A stretch of 64,000 nucleotides of DNA from an uncultured Desulfuromonas sp. (GTDB lineage Bacteria; Desulfobacterota; Desulfuromonadia; Desulfuromonadales; Desulfuromonadaceae): contig NZ_OY781461.1 in the NCBI RefSeq assembly GCF_963676955.1, positions 3,218,225 through 3,282,224 of the forward strand. Direction: 5' to 3'. This document shows positions 52,901 to 60,014 of this stretch, one piece after another; position 1 is the stretch's first letter, and each line of letters opens with the position of its first letter. Both the position numbers and the translations under genes were made by a program. The notes under the pieces are model-generated. The model searched no databases and had not been told where the DNA came from. It was given only the letters and a program-made list of their open reading frames with translations.

Positions 52901-53802
52901 ACCAGAGCTCCGGTAACACGACGCGCCGGCACCAAAGCTTCATCTTCCGGATAATTCGAAGCCAGGATCCACGGCACATTTTTCAACGGCTTAAAACTGG
53001 AAAAAGTCCGTAATCCCTGAGAATTAATTGTAAAGTCCGTCCCCTGCCATCCGTCAATCGCTTTATCGAATAAAACATTGCTTCCCGGGGGAACATCTTT
53101 CTTCATAATACGATCGGAATCAGGATGTACCAGTATGGTACGATCCTGAGCATAGAGATACAAATAACCGGTTTTGCCAATGCGGTAACGCGCGAGTCCA
53201 CCGATCAGATTTTGACCATCCAGACAAATACCGCCGCAGAGAAAACCCAGTAAGGTCCCATCGTCCCCTCGTATCGGAGCAGAAAACTGTGCCACAGGAT
53301 GGCAATGTTTACGATTGCAATAGCGTGCCTCTACATCAATGCGTGGACTCGGCTCTTCCAGAGAGTTATGAATAAACGGAGTTTGTTTATCGGCGGATAC
53401 GCCGCCAAATAATTTACCTGTTGCCGCAAGCCTCTGACCTTCAACCGTATAAATTTCCAGACCGATATCAAAAATAGAACCGATCCCTACCCGGTCCGCT
53501 AAAAAGACTTGCGCGTCTTGACTGCCGTTCATGACTTCGGCTGGTACCACGCCAGCCACAGCGGTTAATTGTTTAAGAGCTGATGCGACTTTGGTATCAA
53601 TTTCCGTTTGTAACGCAGTTAATAATGTCTGTTGTTGAATGGCAAGACTGGATGACAAGTTCCAACGGAATAAAGGAATCAACAAGCCGATGACTGCAAT
53701 TAGAAAGACAACACTGGTGACAAGCATCATCAACACCAGCTTTTTCCGAATTCCCATTGTCGTGAGGTTAACTCCCAAAAGCCTGTTCCTTTCTCCTTTC
53801 AT
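49960..53802 (-). CDS. Membrane sensor protein with Cache, HAMP, PAS, GAF, PAS, GGDEF and EAL regions
   Basis: A 1280-residue c-di-GMP turnover protein. Order by position: membrane helix about 25-45; extracytoplasmic Cache-like sensor to about 295; second helix near 300-320; HAMP to about 375; coiled coil; PAS near 430; GAF-like near 560-710; PAS near 732; GGDEF near 930 (RLGGDEFVLLLE); EAL near 1057 (EALMRW). The inhibitory RxxD site (RESD) stands five residues before GGDEF, and the EAL domain keeps DDFGTGYSSLAYL. Both activities may therefore be live. The start is uncertain; an internal ATG at 53757 (MGIRKKL) is also possible. Confidence 0.9.
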   Translation of the reverse strand: MKGERNRLLGVNLTTMGIRKKLVLMMLVTSVVFLIAVIGLLIPLFRWNLSSSLAIQQQTLLTALQTEIDTKVASALKQLTAVAGVVPAEVMNGSQDAQVFLADRVGIGSIFDIGLEIYTVEGQRLAATGKLFGGVSADKQTPFIHNSLEEPSPRIDVEARYCNRKHCHPVAQFSAPIRGDDGTLLGFLCGGICLDGQNLIGGLARYRIGKTGYLYLYAQDRTILVHPDSDRIMKKDVPPGSNVLFDKAIDGWQGTDFTINSQGLRTFSSFKPLKNVPWILASNYPEDEALVPARRVTGALVVIITVLGGLAMAITWVGLRSVTGPLAALTDHLRRFDQWQDAQRKITLQGHLSSEIKQLEEGFNHMLQVVDLQRDKIAEKVETLRRQTQQLESEVLTRQQAEQQLLIASERHQDTARLLQHICDNVPDLIWAKDLQHQYIFTNKANCHTLLGVDSTAAVIGKNHEFFADKILKQFPEDPLAYQFSELCCQSDNDVLRTRQSMRFQEVGFVKGTLICLDVYKAPFYDADGALIGTVGSARIITREKQLEQETIRLSRLYRILSAVNQHIVHKPQPIELFEFVCDTLLEDATFTMAWIGLPNENGIYKPVVSSGISLDILGEPNHCIHNNGQLSHLTTDITAETAQNVLCPTGYRLYQRSPFQAVASFPIQPEEAAGALLVVYAQDKKLLEQDDEQQLLDELVQDVAFALDVHEREQQQAFSMKQLQLAATVFDNSQEGIVLTDQNEKILSVNRAFTEITGYRDDEILGQTPRILKSDRHGRDFYQKMWRCLKEHGSWQGEIWNRRKDGQVYPELMSISAVSDEQHQISHYIALFSDISQAKESQQKLDYLAWHDPLTDLPNRSLFCSHLDQATKSAQRNHRSFAVLCFDLDHFKDVNDSFGHLVGDALLKKVADRLRSRLRESDMLARLGGDEFVLLLEDSVDSNRVTMMAEEILHLLQQPICLTETDLEVQVSVSIGIAVYPEHGRDALELLQRADSALYRAKQHGRARFAYYNEEMTEQAQERVQLSFHLRQALEKQEFAVYYQPQVDLKTGQIIGAEALMRWNSPELGMVTPDRFIPLAEEIGCICPMGNWILRRVCEQGKAWLDAGYPPLILAVNLSAVQFAEEDIARRLKEILDQTGYPAEYLELEVTESTLMHKEQQTIDLLQSLNALGVRLALDDFGTGYSSLAYLKYFPLHLLKVDKSFVDDLPLDANDCKMVTAIVQMGHGLGFDLLAEGVETEAQREYLAQLGCDYYQGYYCSPPVPACDFATLRQRQKRS

Positions 53803-53822
53803 ACAACCCAAAACAACCAGCT

Positions 53823-53970
53823 ATTGAAAAACCGCCAGAGAAGCCCATGGAGGGGCGAACAAAATCAAAGACAGGTTTTCACGTGCTTGATTTTATGAGC
53901 AAGACGGAAGTCGCATTTCGGCTTGCGTGGTTGAAAAACCCCCGGATGAGACTTTTTCCAACAACCTGCA
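53823..53970. repeat. Dispersed intergenic repeat, copy 5
   Basis: Contains TTGAAAAACCGCCAGAGAAG, CCCATGGAGGGGCGA, GCTTGCGTGGTTGAAAAAC and CCGGATGAGACTTTTTCCA, sharing modules with copies 1, 3 and 4. The next 300 bases up to the intron (53,971-54,279) hold no gene that I can support. Confidence 0.6.
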
Positions 53971-54279
53971 AGGCATTTATACCTGTCACCATAAATGAGA
54001 TGCGTTCCCTCGCTTGCTAACACAATGCTAACTGTGCAATTCTACCTTATATCTAAGGTCGTAGCCACTTGCATTCTAATTTTATTTTGGGATAAATTAG
54101 AAAGAAATCTAGGGAACCTTTTAAACGAGAAGAATAAGCACTATTTTGAAGGATTTTTTGCGTCAGCAAGGCACATGGTGGTGCCATAGTTATTTTATGG
54201 CAACGACGTGTAATGCTGCGGACGCGGAAAAGACCCCCAATAGTGCCATGAGAGCTGATTGAGTCCCCTAAAGTCATAA

Positions 54280-56210
54280 ATCGGGTAGGAGGCGGGATCG
54301 CTCCCGCCGTCCTCCCACACCACCGTGCGTACGGTTCCGTACACGGCGGTTCACAAGGCACTTTGAAAGCGTCTGTGCTGGTCGAGTAATGAAACCAGCC
54401 CCAGCTTGTCAAAGAAAGATTTCCGAAACGCATCATGCATGTGCGAGGCTCCTGAGTTAAACCAGGGGCCTCGCCCGTTTCGGGCCGATTTCAGGGCCCT
54501 GCGTTCCGTCAATCCCCGTCGCATCAGATTCCTGGCACGGGTGAAGGGGCGCTTCCACTGTCGCCACAGGATGCAGCGCAGTTTCCTGCGAATCCAACCG
54601 TCCAGTTCCTCGAAGAGCCCTTTGACTTCGGCAAGCCGGTAATAACCGATCCAGCCCCGTAGCTTCGGGATCGCTTCTTCGATGGTTCTTTTCAGGCTGA
54701 GCCCCCTTCCCCGTCGAAACAGCTTCCTCAGGCTTGCCTTGAACCGTTTCACCGAGCTTTGAGCAACTTTCAGCCGTGGCTTCTTGTGAAAGGTCATGCT
54801 GTAGCCGAGAAAGGTTCTCTCCCAGGGACGGCCAACAGCGCTTTTACCGCGATTGACCTTGAGCTTCAGTTGCTGTTCGAGAAACCTTGTCAGCGACGAC
54901 ATAACCCGTTCGGCCGACCGGCGACTGTGAACATAAACGTTGCAGTCATCGGCATAACGGCAGAAGGCATGGCCCCGTTTCTCCAGTTCCTTGTCCAGTT
55001 CGTCCAGCAGGATATTCGACAACAGGGGAGACAGCGGCCCGCCTTGTGGCGTGCCCTCCACCCGGGGCGATAGGATCCCGCCTTCGAGAACCCCGGCCCT
55101 CAGATAGCGGCGAATCAGTTGCAGTACCCGAGGGTCTTTGACCTTGCGCGAGACACGAGCCATAAGGACATCGTGCCCTACGCGGTCGAAAAACTTCTCC
55201 AAATCGATGTCGACCACCCAGCGCCGCCCTGAGGCGACATGCCGCCGAGCGGCCTGCACCGCTTGATGAGCACTTCGCTTGGGACGAAACCCGTAGCAGT
55301 GCTCGGAGAAGTCCGGTTCGAACAGCCGCATCAACTCCTGATGCAGCGCCTGCTGAATGAGTCGATCCAGCACCGTGGGGATGCCGAGCGTGCGCACCCC
55401 GCCGCCGGGTTTGGGAATATCTACTTTCCGTACCGGCTGAGGCTGATAGTCCCCGTTCAGCAGTTCTTCCTTGATACGCGGCCATTCTTTGTTCAGGTAG
55501 TCCTTCAAGGCGATAACCGTCATCCCGTCGATGCCGGGGGCACCCTTATTACCAACCACCCGATGATAGGCAGCCATCATGTTGCTGCGACTGACGACTT
55601 CTTCCATCAGTCGCATTTTCGCTTCCGTCCAGAAAGGTTCTCTGCATGCCGTGACGTTTGACACACCGCCGCCGTACTCTCGCGACTTCCGGTCGCTACC
55701 CTCGGACACGGCCCCTGCCGTCTCAGGCAGGGCTTCTGTGGCTACGTTCGTCATCGAAATTCGAGTCTCCCTAAACATGCCTCGTGTTCGGTCCTTCATC
55801 GAACTGGTCAAACCCGACTACTATGACCTCTGCTGACTTCTGTCGACCCATCCCGACGCCTTACGACGTCGGTAGCACGAGGCAGACCGACAGATCTCCC
55901 CGGGTAATGCGCGTGACCTTCCTCCCATATACCCGCCACATCTACAGCCTCACCCTCCCGGATGACTATCGGGCTTTGAAGATGATTGCCTTCTCGCCCG
56001 GGTGAAACTGCCTCGTATGTGATTTCTGTTCGTCGGGCCGGGATTTTGCCTACAGCTTCCTTCAGATTCCGGGTCGCCCCGGACACCCTTGCTGTTCAGC
56101 TAGCGGTTCCCGTCATCAGGGTCCGCAGAGGACTTGCACCTCCAAGTCACCAATCAACCACCACAGTTGATCGGATGGTGCTAACGCACCACGCGCCCTG
56201 CCGGGCGCAC
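54280..56210 (-). mobile_element. Group IIC intron, apparently complete
   Basis: The 5' end on the minus strand reads GTGCGCCCGGCAGGGCG at 56210 and the 3' end reads CTACCCGAT at 54280, about 1.93 kb. Domain V (54352-54318) starts GAACCGCCGTGTACGG and ends ACGGTGGTGTG, then a domain VI hairpin. Internal blocks such as AAGGGTGTCCGGGGCGA and GGAATCTGAAGGAAGC match the group IIC ribozyme scaffold. The intron lies four bases behind a perfect terminator hairpin, the known target preference of this class. It carries an intact reverse transcriptase gene, so it may be mobile. Confidence 0.9.
54351..55754 (-). CDS. Group II intron reverse transcriptase/maturase
   Basis: 467 residues from MTNVATEALPETAGAVSEG. 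Reverse transcriptase blocks are in order: GAPGIDGMT, LGIPTVLDRLIQQALHQ, the HCYGFRPKRSAHQAV region, VDIDLEKFFDRVGHD, GTPQGGPLSPLLSNILLDELD, and the catalytic FCRYADDCNVYV. The C-terminal X/maturase region follows; no HNH endonuclease domain is present, as usual for class C. The stop codon lies directly at the edge of domain V. Two upstream in-frame starts would lengthen it by 8-19 residues. Confidence 0.93.
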   Translation of the reverse strand: MTNVATEALPETAGAVSEGSDRKSREYGGGVSNVTACREPFWTEAKMRLMEEVVSRSNMMAAYHRVVGNKGAPGIDGMTVIALKDYLNKEWPRIKEELLNGDYQPQPVRKVDIPKPGGGVRTLGIPTVLDRLIQQALHQELMRLFEPDFSEHCYGFRPKRSAHQAVQAARRHVASGRRWVVDIDLEKFFDRVGHDVLMARVSRKVKDPRVLQLIRRYLRAGVLEGGILSPRVEGTPQGGPLSPLLSNILLDELDKELEKRGHAFCRYADDCNVYVHSRRSAERVMSSLTRFLEQQLKLKVNRGKSAVGRPWERTFLGYSMTFHKKPRLKVAQSSVKRFKASLRKLFRRGRGLSLKRTIEEAIPKLRGWIGYYRLAEVKGLFEELDGWIRRKLRCILWRQWKRPFTRARNLMRRGLTERRALKSARNGRGPWFNSGASHMHDAFRKSFFDKLGLVSLLDQHRRFQSAL

Positions 56211-56214
56211 AATC

Positions 56215-56251
56215 AAAAGCGGTCACTTCACAGCGTGAAGTGACCGCTTTT
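56215..56251. terminator. Terminator of tRNA-Leu, target of the intron
   Basis: Perfect 16-bp arms 56215-56230 and 56236-56251 with a CAGCG loop and A/T ends in both directions. On the minus strand it follows the tRNA 3' end by 9 bases and is followed by TTTTGATT, then the intron. Confidence 0.9.
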
Positions 56252-56260
56252 GTTCACAAA

Positions 56261-56320
56261 TGGTACCCGGGACGAGAATCGAACTCGTACAACCTTACGG
56301 TCGAGGGATTTTAAGTCCCT
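56261..56320 (-). other. 3' half of tRNA-Leu(UAA): attachment site of an integrated element
   Basis: From 56320 downward the minus strand gives anticodon arm AGGGA-CTTAAAA-TCCCT (anticodon TAA), a long variable arm, T arm ACGAG-TTCGATT-CTCGT, acceptor CCCGGGT and encoded ACCA. Nothing upstream (56321 onward) resembles a leucine tRNA 5' half, and a tyrosine integrase begins 114 bases away. So this is a duplicated or left-behind 3' segment at an element boundary, not a working tRNA gene. Confidence 0.85.
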
Positions 56321-56434
56321 ATTTTATAAGGATTTATTATGTTTTAAGTTATTGATTTTATGTTACTATACGTCATTAGAGAAAAATCACTATCCCATTT
56401 GGGACACTACAGTGGACAGTGGAGAACTTTTTCA

Positions 56435-57424
56435 ATGGCGACAATCTCAAACAGAAATGGCCGCTGGCAGGTAAAAATCAGAAAAAAGGGCCAGCGGACC
56501 CTCACCAAGACCTTCCTAAATCACGAAACCGCTGAGCGCTGGGCCAGAAAAACTGAAAGCGAGATGGAGCGTGGACTCTACCTCGACGATTCCGACTCAG
56601 GGCGAACAACGACCCTCGATGAAGCCGCTTTACGGTTTGGCAAAGAGCACCTTGACCGCCTGCGCCATGGCAACCGGGAGAAAAATCGACTGGCCGCACT
56701 ATTAGAGCGTACAGGATGGGGCCCCCTCTCACTCAGCAACCTTAAAGGAAAAGACGTTTCAAGCTACACCCGACAACGTGAGGAAGAAGGTTTCAAACCT
56801 GACACCATTCGCCTTGACCTGGCAATACTCTCACGCCTCTACAAACATGCGATTCAAGACTGGAGCATGGAAGCATTACGCAACCCTGTCGATGTCGTCA
56901 GACGCCCTTCCCTGCGAGGCACAGCCCGAACACGACGCCTTGAACAGGGTGAAGAAGAACTGTTGCTCAAAGCAGCCCATCAAGACTTAAAACCCGTCAT
57001 CCTCTTTGCCCTCGAAACAGCTATGAGACGCGAAGAGATTGCCACACTCACATGGTCGAACGTTGACCTCAAAAAACGTTTGGCCCATCTCCCAAAAACG
57101 AAGAACGGGGAAGCTCGTACCGTTCCCCTAACAAACACTGCGGCAGAAATCCTTAAAAACATTCCACGCCAGCTAAAAGGGACAGTTTTTGGATTAACCA
57201 AAGATCAAATAACAGACCGCATGCGGACAACAGTTAAACGTAGCGGCCTGAAAGACCTTCGCTTCCACGATCTTAGACATGAAGCCACGTCAAGGCTTTT
57301 TGAACGCAACGATCTGGACATGATGGAAGTGGCCAGCATTACTGGTCACAAGACAATGCACATGTTAAAAAGGTACACACACCTAAGAGCTGAAACGCTG
57401 GCTAAAAAACTTGGGAAAATTTAG
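56435..57424 (+). CDS. Tyrosine-type site-specific integrase
   Basis: 329 residues from MATISNRNGRWQVKIRKKG, an N-terminal AP2-like/SAM-like arm-binding region, then the catalytic domain with the first arginine in ALETAMRREEIATL, the HDLRHEATSRLF box (His-x-x-Arg), GHKTMHM and the nucleophile tyrosine in LKRYTHL. All five key residues appear intact. The position beside the tRNA-Leu 3' half fits an integrase that recombines within that tRNA gene. The upstream extension to 56360 lacks a ribosome-binding site. Confidence 0.95.
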   Translation: MATISNRNGRWQVKIRKKGQRTLTKTFLNHETAERWARKTESEMERGLYLDDSDSGRTTTLDEAALRFGKEHLDRLRHGNREKNRLAALLERTGWGPLSLSNLKGKDVSSYTRQREEEGFKPDTIRLDLAILSRLYKHAIQDWSMEALRNPVDVVRRPSLRGTARTRRLEQGEEELLLKAAHQDLKPVILFALETAMRREEIATLTWSNVDLKKRLAHLPKTKNGEARTVPLTNTAAEILKNIPRQLKGTVFGLTKDQITDRMRTTVKRSGLKDLRFHDLRHEATSRLFERNDLDMMEVASITGHKTMHMLKRYTHLRAETLAKKLGKI

Positions 57425-57434
57425 GAGACTGCCT

Positions 57435-57755
57435 ATGGCACTGACAAGAGATTTTAAAGAAACCGTTGCTGCACGTGCAAAGGTTGACAAAGAGTTTCGT
57501 CAAGGCTTGCTCATTGAGGCAATCAACGCCGTATTAGAGGGCGATATTGAGATAGGGAAAAGCCTCATTCGTCACTATCTCAACGCAACGGGGAATTTTT
57601 CCACGGTTGCCGACCAGCTAGAAAAAGACGTTAGAAGCGTTCGCCGGATGGTCGAGCCGTCCAGCAATCCAACCTTGAAGAACTTTTCCGGCATCGTTAA
57701 AGCCTGTTGTACTGCTGAAAAACTGACCTTGCACGTTTGCCCTCAAACTAAATAG
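57435..57755 (+). CDS. Small HigA/addiction-antidote-like putative DNA-binding protein
   Basis: 106 residues from MALTRDFKETVAARAKVDKEF, with AGGAGA upstream and only 10 bases after the integrase. The layout (DFKETV...GLLIEAINAVLEGDIEIGKSLIRHYLNAT, then a VADQLEKDVRSVRRM helix-turn-helix-like part and SSNPTLKNFSGIVKAC) resembles HTH proteins annotated as addiction-module antidotes. No toxin gene adjoins, so it may instead control integrase or element genes. Co-transcription with the integrase is likely. Confidence 0.65.
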   Translation: MALTRDFKETVAARAKVDKEFRQGLLIEAINAVLEGDIEIGKSLIRHYLNATGNFSTVADQLEKDVRSVRRMVEPSSNPTLKNFSGIVKACCTAEKLTLHVCPQTK

Positions 57756-57861
57756 ACAGCGGGTTTCTCATGGGTTTCATTCATTGCCGAAGGCGAATCA
57801 TTTAAAACGAAATGCCGGAACTGCTGGGGGAGATATGCACCGGCGCCCTATCAATAAGAAA

Positions 57862-57972
57862 GAACGAAAACTTCGTTCAGAGATGGCCTAAAATCGGCGT
57901 GAACGGCTTCTGCCCTCCCAGGGATAAAGCGCCATGCCCTTGGCGCTCGTTTTTCCCTGGAGCCGATTTTTT
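57862..57972. other. Nested hairpin structure, non-coding
   Basis: A small hairpin GAACGAA/TTCGTTC (57862-57878) precedes a long compound stem: AAAATCGGC (57890-57898) with GCCGATTTT (57962-57970), CCAGGGA (57918-57924) with TCCCTGG (57954-57960), and AGCGCC (57928-57933) with GGCGCT (57942-57947). A T run follows on the plus strand. It could be an elaborate terminator for the integrase operon or a structured RNA. The rest of 57,756-58,107 shows no gene. Confidence 0.55.
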
Positions 57973-58107
57973 GATCAGACAGATCGTTTTCTTGTTGAGA
58001 GGGAATCCCAAACCAATAAACGCCTCAATTTGCTATTCAGACAAAAAGTAAGTAAAATATTTTAAATGTTTTTACTTTCATAAAATTAGAACAAAAAAGG
58101 GCGAGCC

Positions 58108-58236
58108 ATGAAAAAAATTCTGACCGTTTTGAAATGGGCGACGTTACCCATTTGGGGACCATGGGCGTGTTTGTGGATTCTCCGCAAGCCCATCCTTGTC
58201 ATTCTCACCCTCGGTTTTTTGATGACCGACAGTTAG
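58108..58236 (+). CDS. Possible 42-residue membrane protein
   Basis: ATG at 58108 after AAAAAGGGCGAGCC; begins MKKILTVLKWATLPIWGPWA and continues with a second hydrophobic stretch (PILVILTLGFLM), separated by ILRK. Basic start and two hydrophobic segments fit a small inner-membrane peptide, possibly a type I toxin-like or regulatory peptide. No homologue is recognised; it is immediately upstream of the small-RNA-like promoter. Confidence 0.4.
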   Translation: MKKILTVLKWATLPIWGPWACLWILRKPILVILTLGFLMTDS

Positions 58237-58256
58237 AAGGCGAGGTACCCTCTCAA

Positions 58257-58285
58257 TTGACTTTGCCCACATGTCGTTCTAAACT
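58257..58285 (+). promoter_or_regulatory. Sigma-70-like promoter for a short transcript
   Basis: TTGACT (58257-58262) and TAAACT (58280-58285) are 17 bases apart. The predicted start, near 58292, is about 60 bases before a strong terminator with no ORF between. Confidence 0.55.
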
Positions 58286-58291
58286 TCTCAA

Positions 58292-58352
58292 GTCGGAAAG
58301 TTGCAGAGCTACCGGAAAAGCCCCTTGTGCAGATACTCAAGGGGCTTTTCTA
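58292..58352 (+). ncRNA. Putative short RNA with terminator, module copy 1
   Basis: From the predicted start the transcript would read AGTCGGAAAGTTGCAGAGCT then ACCGG, then the terminator AAAAGCCCCTTG / CAAGGGGCTTTT (58316-58327 and 58338-58349). The first 30 or so bases recur at 60.0 kb with a different terminator loop. Could be a small RNA, or merely a duplicated terminator ahead of the antitoxin gene. Confidence 0.45.
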
Positions 58353-58387
58353 TAAATTCTTGCTAGTTCACCGGAAGAGACTGGATC

Positions 58388-58645
58388 ATGCACACAACAA
58401 CTCTAAGAAAAGTCGGGGGTTCTATCATGCTGGCGGTGCCGCCTGCCCTTCTCAAAACTTTGCAATTACAGGACGGGTCAGCCGTTGAGCTTACTCTTGA
58501 TAATGGGCGGTTGATTATCGCGCCTGCCTCTTTTCCTCATTACTCACTTGACGAGTTGTTGGCCCAATGTGATGGAAACGCGGAAATCAACGCCGAAGAT
58601 CTGGCGTGGATTGATGACAACCCAACTGGAAACGAGTTACTGTAA
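58388..58645 (+). CDS. MazE/ChpS-like AbrB-fold antitoxin
   Basis: 85 residues: MHTTTLRKVGGSIMLAVPPALLKTLQL is the swapped-hairpin AbrB/MazE DNA-binding domain, followed by SAVELTLDNGRLIIAP and a C-terminal acidic tail (SLDELLAQCDGNAEINAEDL) of the type that wraps a MazF toxin. The stop codon overlaps the next ATG (TAATG), the usual antitoxin-toxin coupling, but what follows is not MazF. It may be an orphan that binds its own promoter. Confidence 0.82.
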   Translation: MHTTTLRKVGGSIMLAVPPALLKTLQLQDGSAVELTLDNGRLIIAPASFPHYSLDELLAQCDGNAEINAEDLAWIDDNPTGNELL

Positions 58646-58809
58646 TGAAAGCGCAATACTCATCTGCCCTACCAATCAGATATAGAGCCCATCAGCCAAA
58701 AGCAATAGGAACCACAGAAACAAAAAACATACAGCCCCCAAAAGACCGCAAGACGGTACCCAAAGTCAAACAGAGAGGCGCCATAGCGCAATCACCAAAG
58801 TTAAAATAA
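58645..58809 (+). CDS. 54-residue basic ORF in the toxin position
   Basis: Starts with the ATG that overlaps the antitoxin stop and begins MKAQYSSALPIRYRAHQPKA. It is rich in lysine, proline and glutamine and ends AIAQSPKLK, with no hydrophobic core and no MazF signature. A terminator hairpin begins one base after its stop. Either a new small partner of the antitoxin or a remnant region where mazF was lost and an open frame remains. Confidence 0.4.
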   Translation: MKAQYSSALPIRYRAHQPKAIGTTETKNIQPPKDRKTVPKVKQRGAIAQSPKLK

Positions 58810-58810
58810 C

Positions 58811-58834
58811 AAAGCCCTATACGCAGAGGGCTTT
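58811..58834 (+). terminator. Terminator after the antitoxin pair
   Basis: AAAGCCCT (58811-58818) and AGGGCTTT (58827-58834) with an 8-base loop, followed by ATAA only, so termination may be weak. Confidence 0.6.
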
Positions 58835-58907
58835 ATAATCCCGGAAAATCAAAGCGTTTAGGTCCCCGAGCAAGCCAAGGGTCTATTTTTTCTCATTCCG
58901 TAAAAAA

Positions 58908-59672
58908 CTAATCAGTAACAATGCGCCTCAATCCCGATTCTACCTTTGTTAAAAAATTCCCGATATTAACAACATTGCTATCAGTATCAGGGGTGCAAAT
59001 AAACTGAGTTTGCACCTTTGCAATACATCCATCCCGATAAGGGAAAAATTCCGGGAGACATCTGAAAGTAACTCCTGATTCAGTTACTGTATAATATTTA
59101 TCTCTACCCTGTTTTTTTGCCATTCTTTCAAAATTTGATTGCAAAGAGACACACGAAAATTCTGATTTAAATTCAAAATCATGAGTCATATTTACTGTTG
59201 ACAATATATCAAAAAGATCAGTTTTATTTAATTCGTATGTCTTCCAAGAACCAATAACTCCAATTTGGTGCGTCACAAGTGAAACTGGATTAAATTTGAC
59301 AGTAATAGAATCATCTGTAAGTTCATAAGAATAACTAATTTTATGAACAGCTCTAGACCTTTCTATGTAACCAAGGTTATTATTATAATGCTTAAGACTT
59401 CTCACCAATTCAAAGCTATCATCTGTAATATTCATAACATCAGTAAAAACTGTACCATTACTGGTTTTCAACTTCCATGAAGATATTTTTGAAATTATCT
59501 GTTTTGCATTTAGGTTAAGACCTCTTGGGACTACATATACAATAGGCATATCCAGTGTATATGCTATTTCTGTGTCTTCCTGTACAGTTTTGTTTTTTTT
59601 GTTTCCAGATGTTGCTACACAGCCAGAAAGAACCGCAACTAGGCATACAGCAAGAATGAGAATTTTTTTCAT
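58908..59672 (-). CDS. Hypothetical lipoprotein, AT-rich
   Basis: 254 residues. Signal peptide with a clear lipobox (MKKILILAVCLVAVLSGCVA, cysteine 18). The mature part is beta-rich without a family I recognise; it carries SYELTDDSITVKFNPVSLV and later cysteines at VSFRC-like positions (TFRCLP, FICTPD). The gene is much more AT-rich than its neighbours, a sign of separate origin. The ATG follows GGAGGGG. A consensus promoter lies within a perfect palindrome just upstream. Possibly a surface or exclusion protein of the element. Confidence 0.7.
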   Translation of the reverse strand: MKKILILAVCLVAVLSGCVATSGNKKNKTVQEDTEIAYTLDMPIVYVVPRGLNLNAKQIISKISSWKLKTSNGTVFTDVMNITDDSFELVRSLKHYNNNLGYIERSRAVHKISYSYELTDDSITVKFNPVSLVTHQIGVIGSWKTYELNKTDLFDILSTVNMTHDFEFKSEFSCVSLQSNFERMAKKQGRDKYYTVTESGVTFRCLPEFFPYRDGCIAKVQTQFICTPDTDSNVVNIGNFLTKVESGLRRIVTD

Positions 59673-59687
59673 GACCCCTCCAGTTAG

Positions 59688-59731
59688 AATATAATAATTT
59701 TTATAGTAAAATTATTATATTTATATGTCAA
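59688..59731 (-). promoter_or_regulatory. Lipoprotein promoter inside a 14-bp palindrome
   Basis: TTGACA (59731-59726) and TACTAT (59708-59703) are spaced by exactly 17 bases on the minus strand. The -10 box occupies the loop of a perfect inverted repeat, arms 59688-59701 and 59708-59721 (AATATAATAATTTT). This looks like an operator that would occlude the promoter. Confidence 0.65.
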
Positions 59732-59852
59732 CACACTAAATCCCATTTAGCCTTCTTGTTACAAATAGTTACAAATCTCCTAGTGCGGCTTATAGCCTAC
59801 TAAAATCGACAAAGTACTAGCGAGGCTGTCTACGACAGGCAACGAGAGATAT

Positions 59853-59949
59853 GGTGACAGCTTGCCCCTCCGGATCTTGCCCGGGTGTCACCAATTGCAA
59901 GTTTTCCGTGGTGACAAAAACGTTCCGCCGGCAGCTGCTTTCTGTCACC
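59853..59949. repeat. Alternating GGTGACA / TGTCACC inverted repeats
   Basis: GGTGACA at 59853-59859, TGTCACC at 59886-59892, GGTGACA at 59910-59916 and TGTCACC at 59943-59949: four copies in alternating orientation with near-equal spacing of 24-33 bases centre to centre. They could form two hairpins or bind a dimeric regulator. The surrounding 59,732-60,010 has no gene. Confidence 0.55.
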
Positions 59950-60014
59950 AAAATCAGACAAAACACAAAAGGTCCCCATTGCCCTCGATGTTGATTTGAA
60001 GTAGACTAGAATTG

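Noticed and set aside
53971-54279. Plus-strand ORF near 53,995-54,189
   Set aside because: AT-rich, no recognised start signal or domain; probably non-coding 3' exon flank of the intron.
56261-56400. Complete tRNA-Leu gene
   Set aside because: The sequence above 56320 cannot form the D arm or the acceptor strand ACCCGGG, so only the 3' half exists here.
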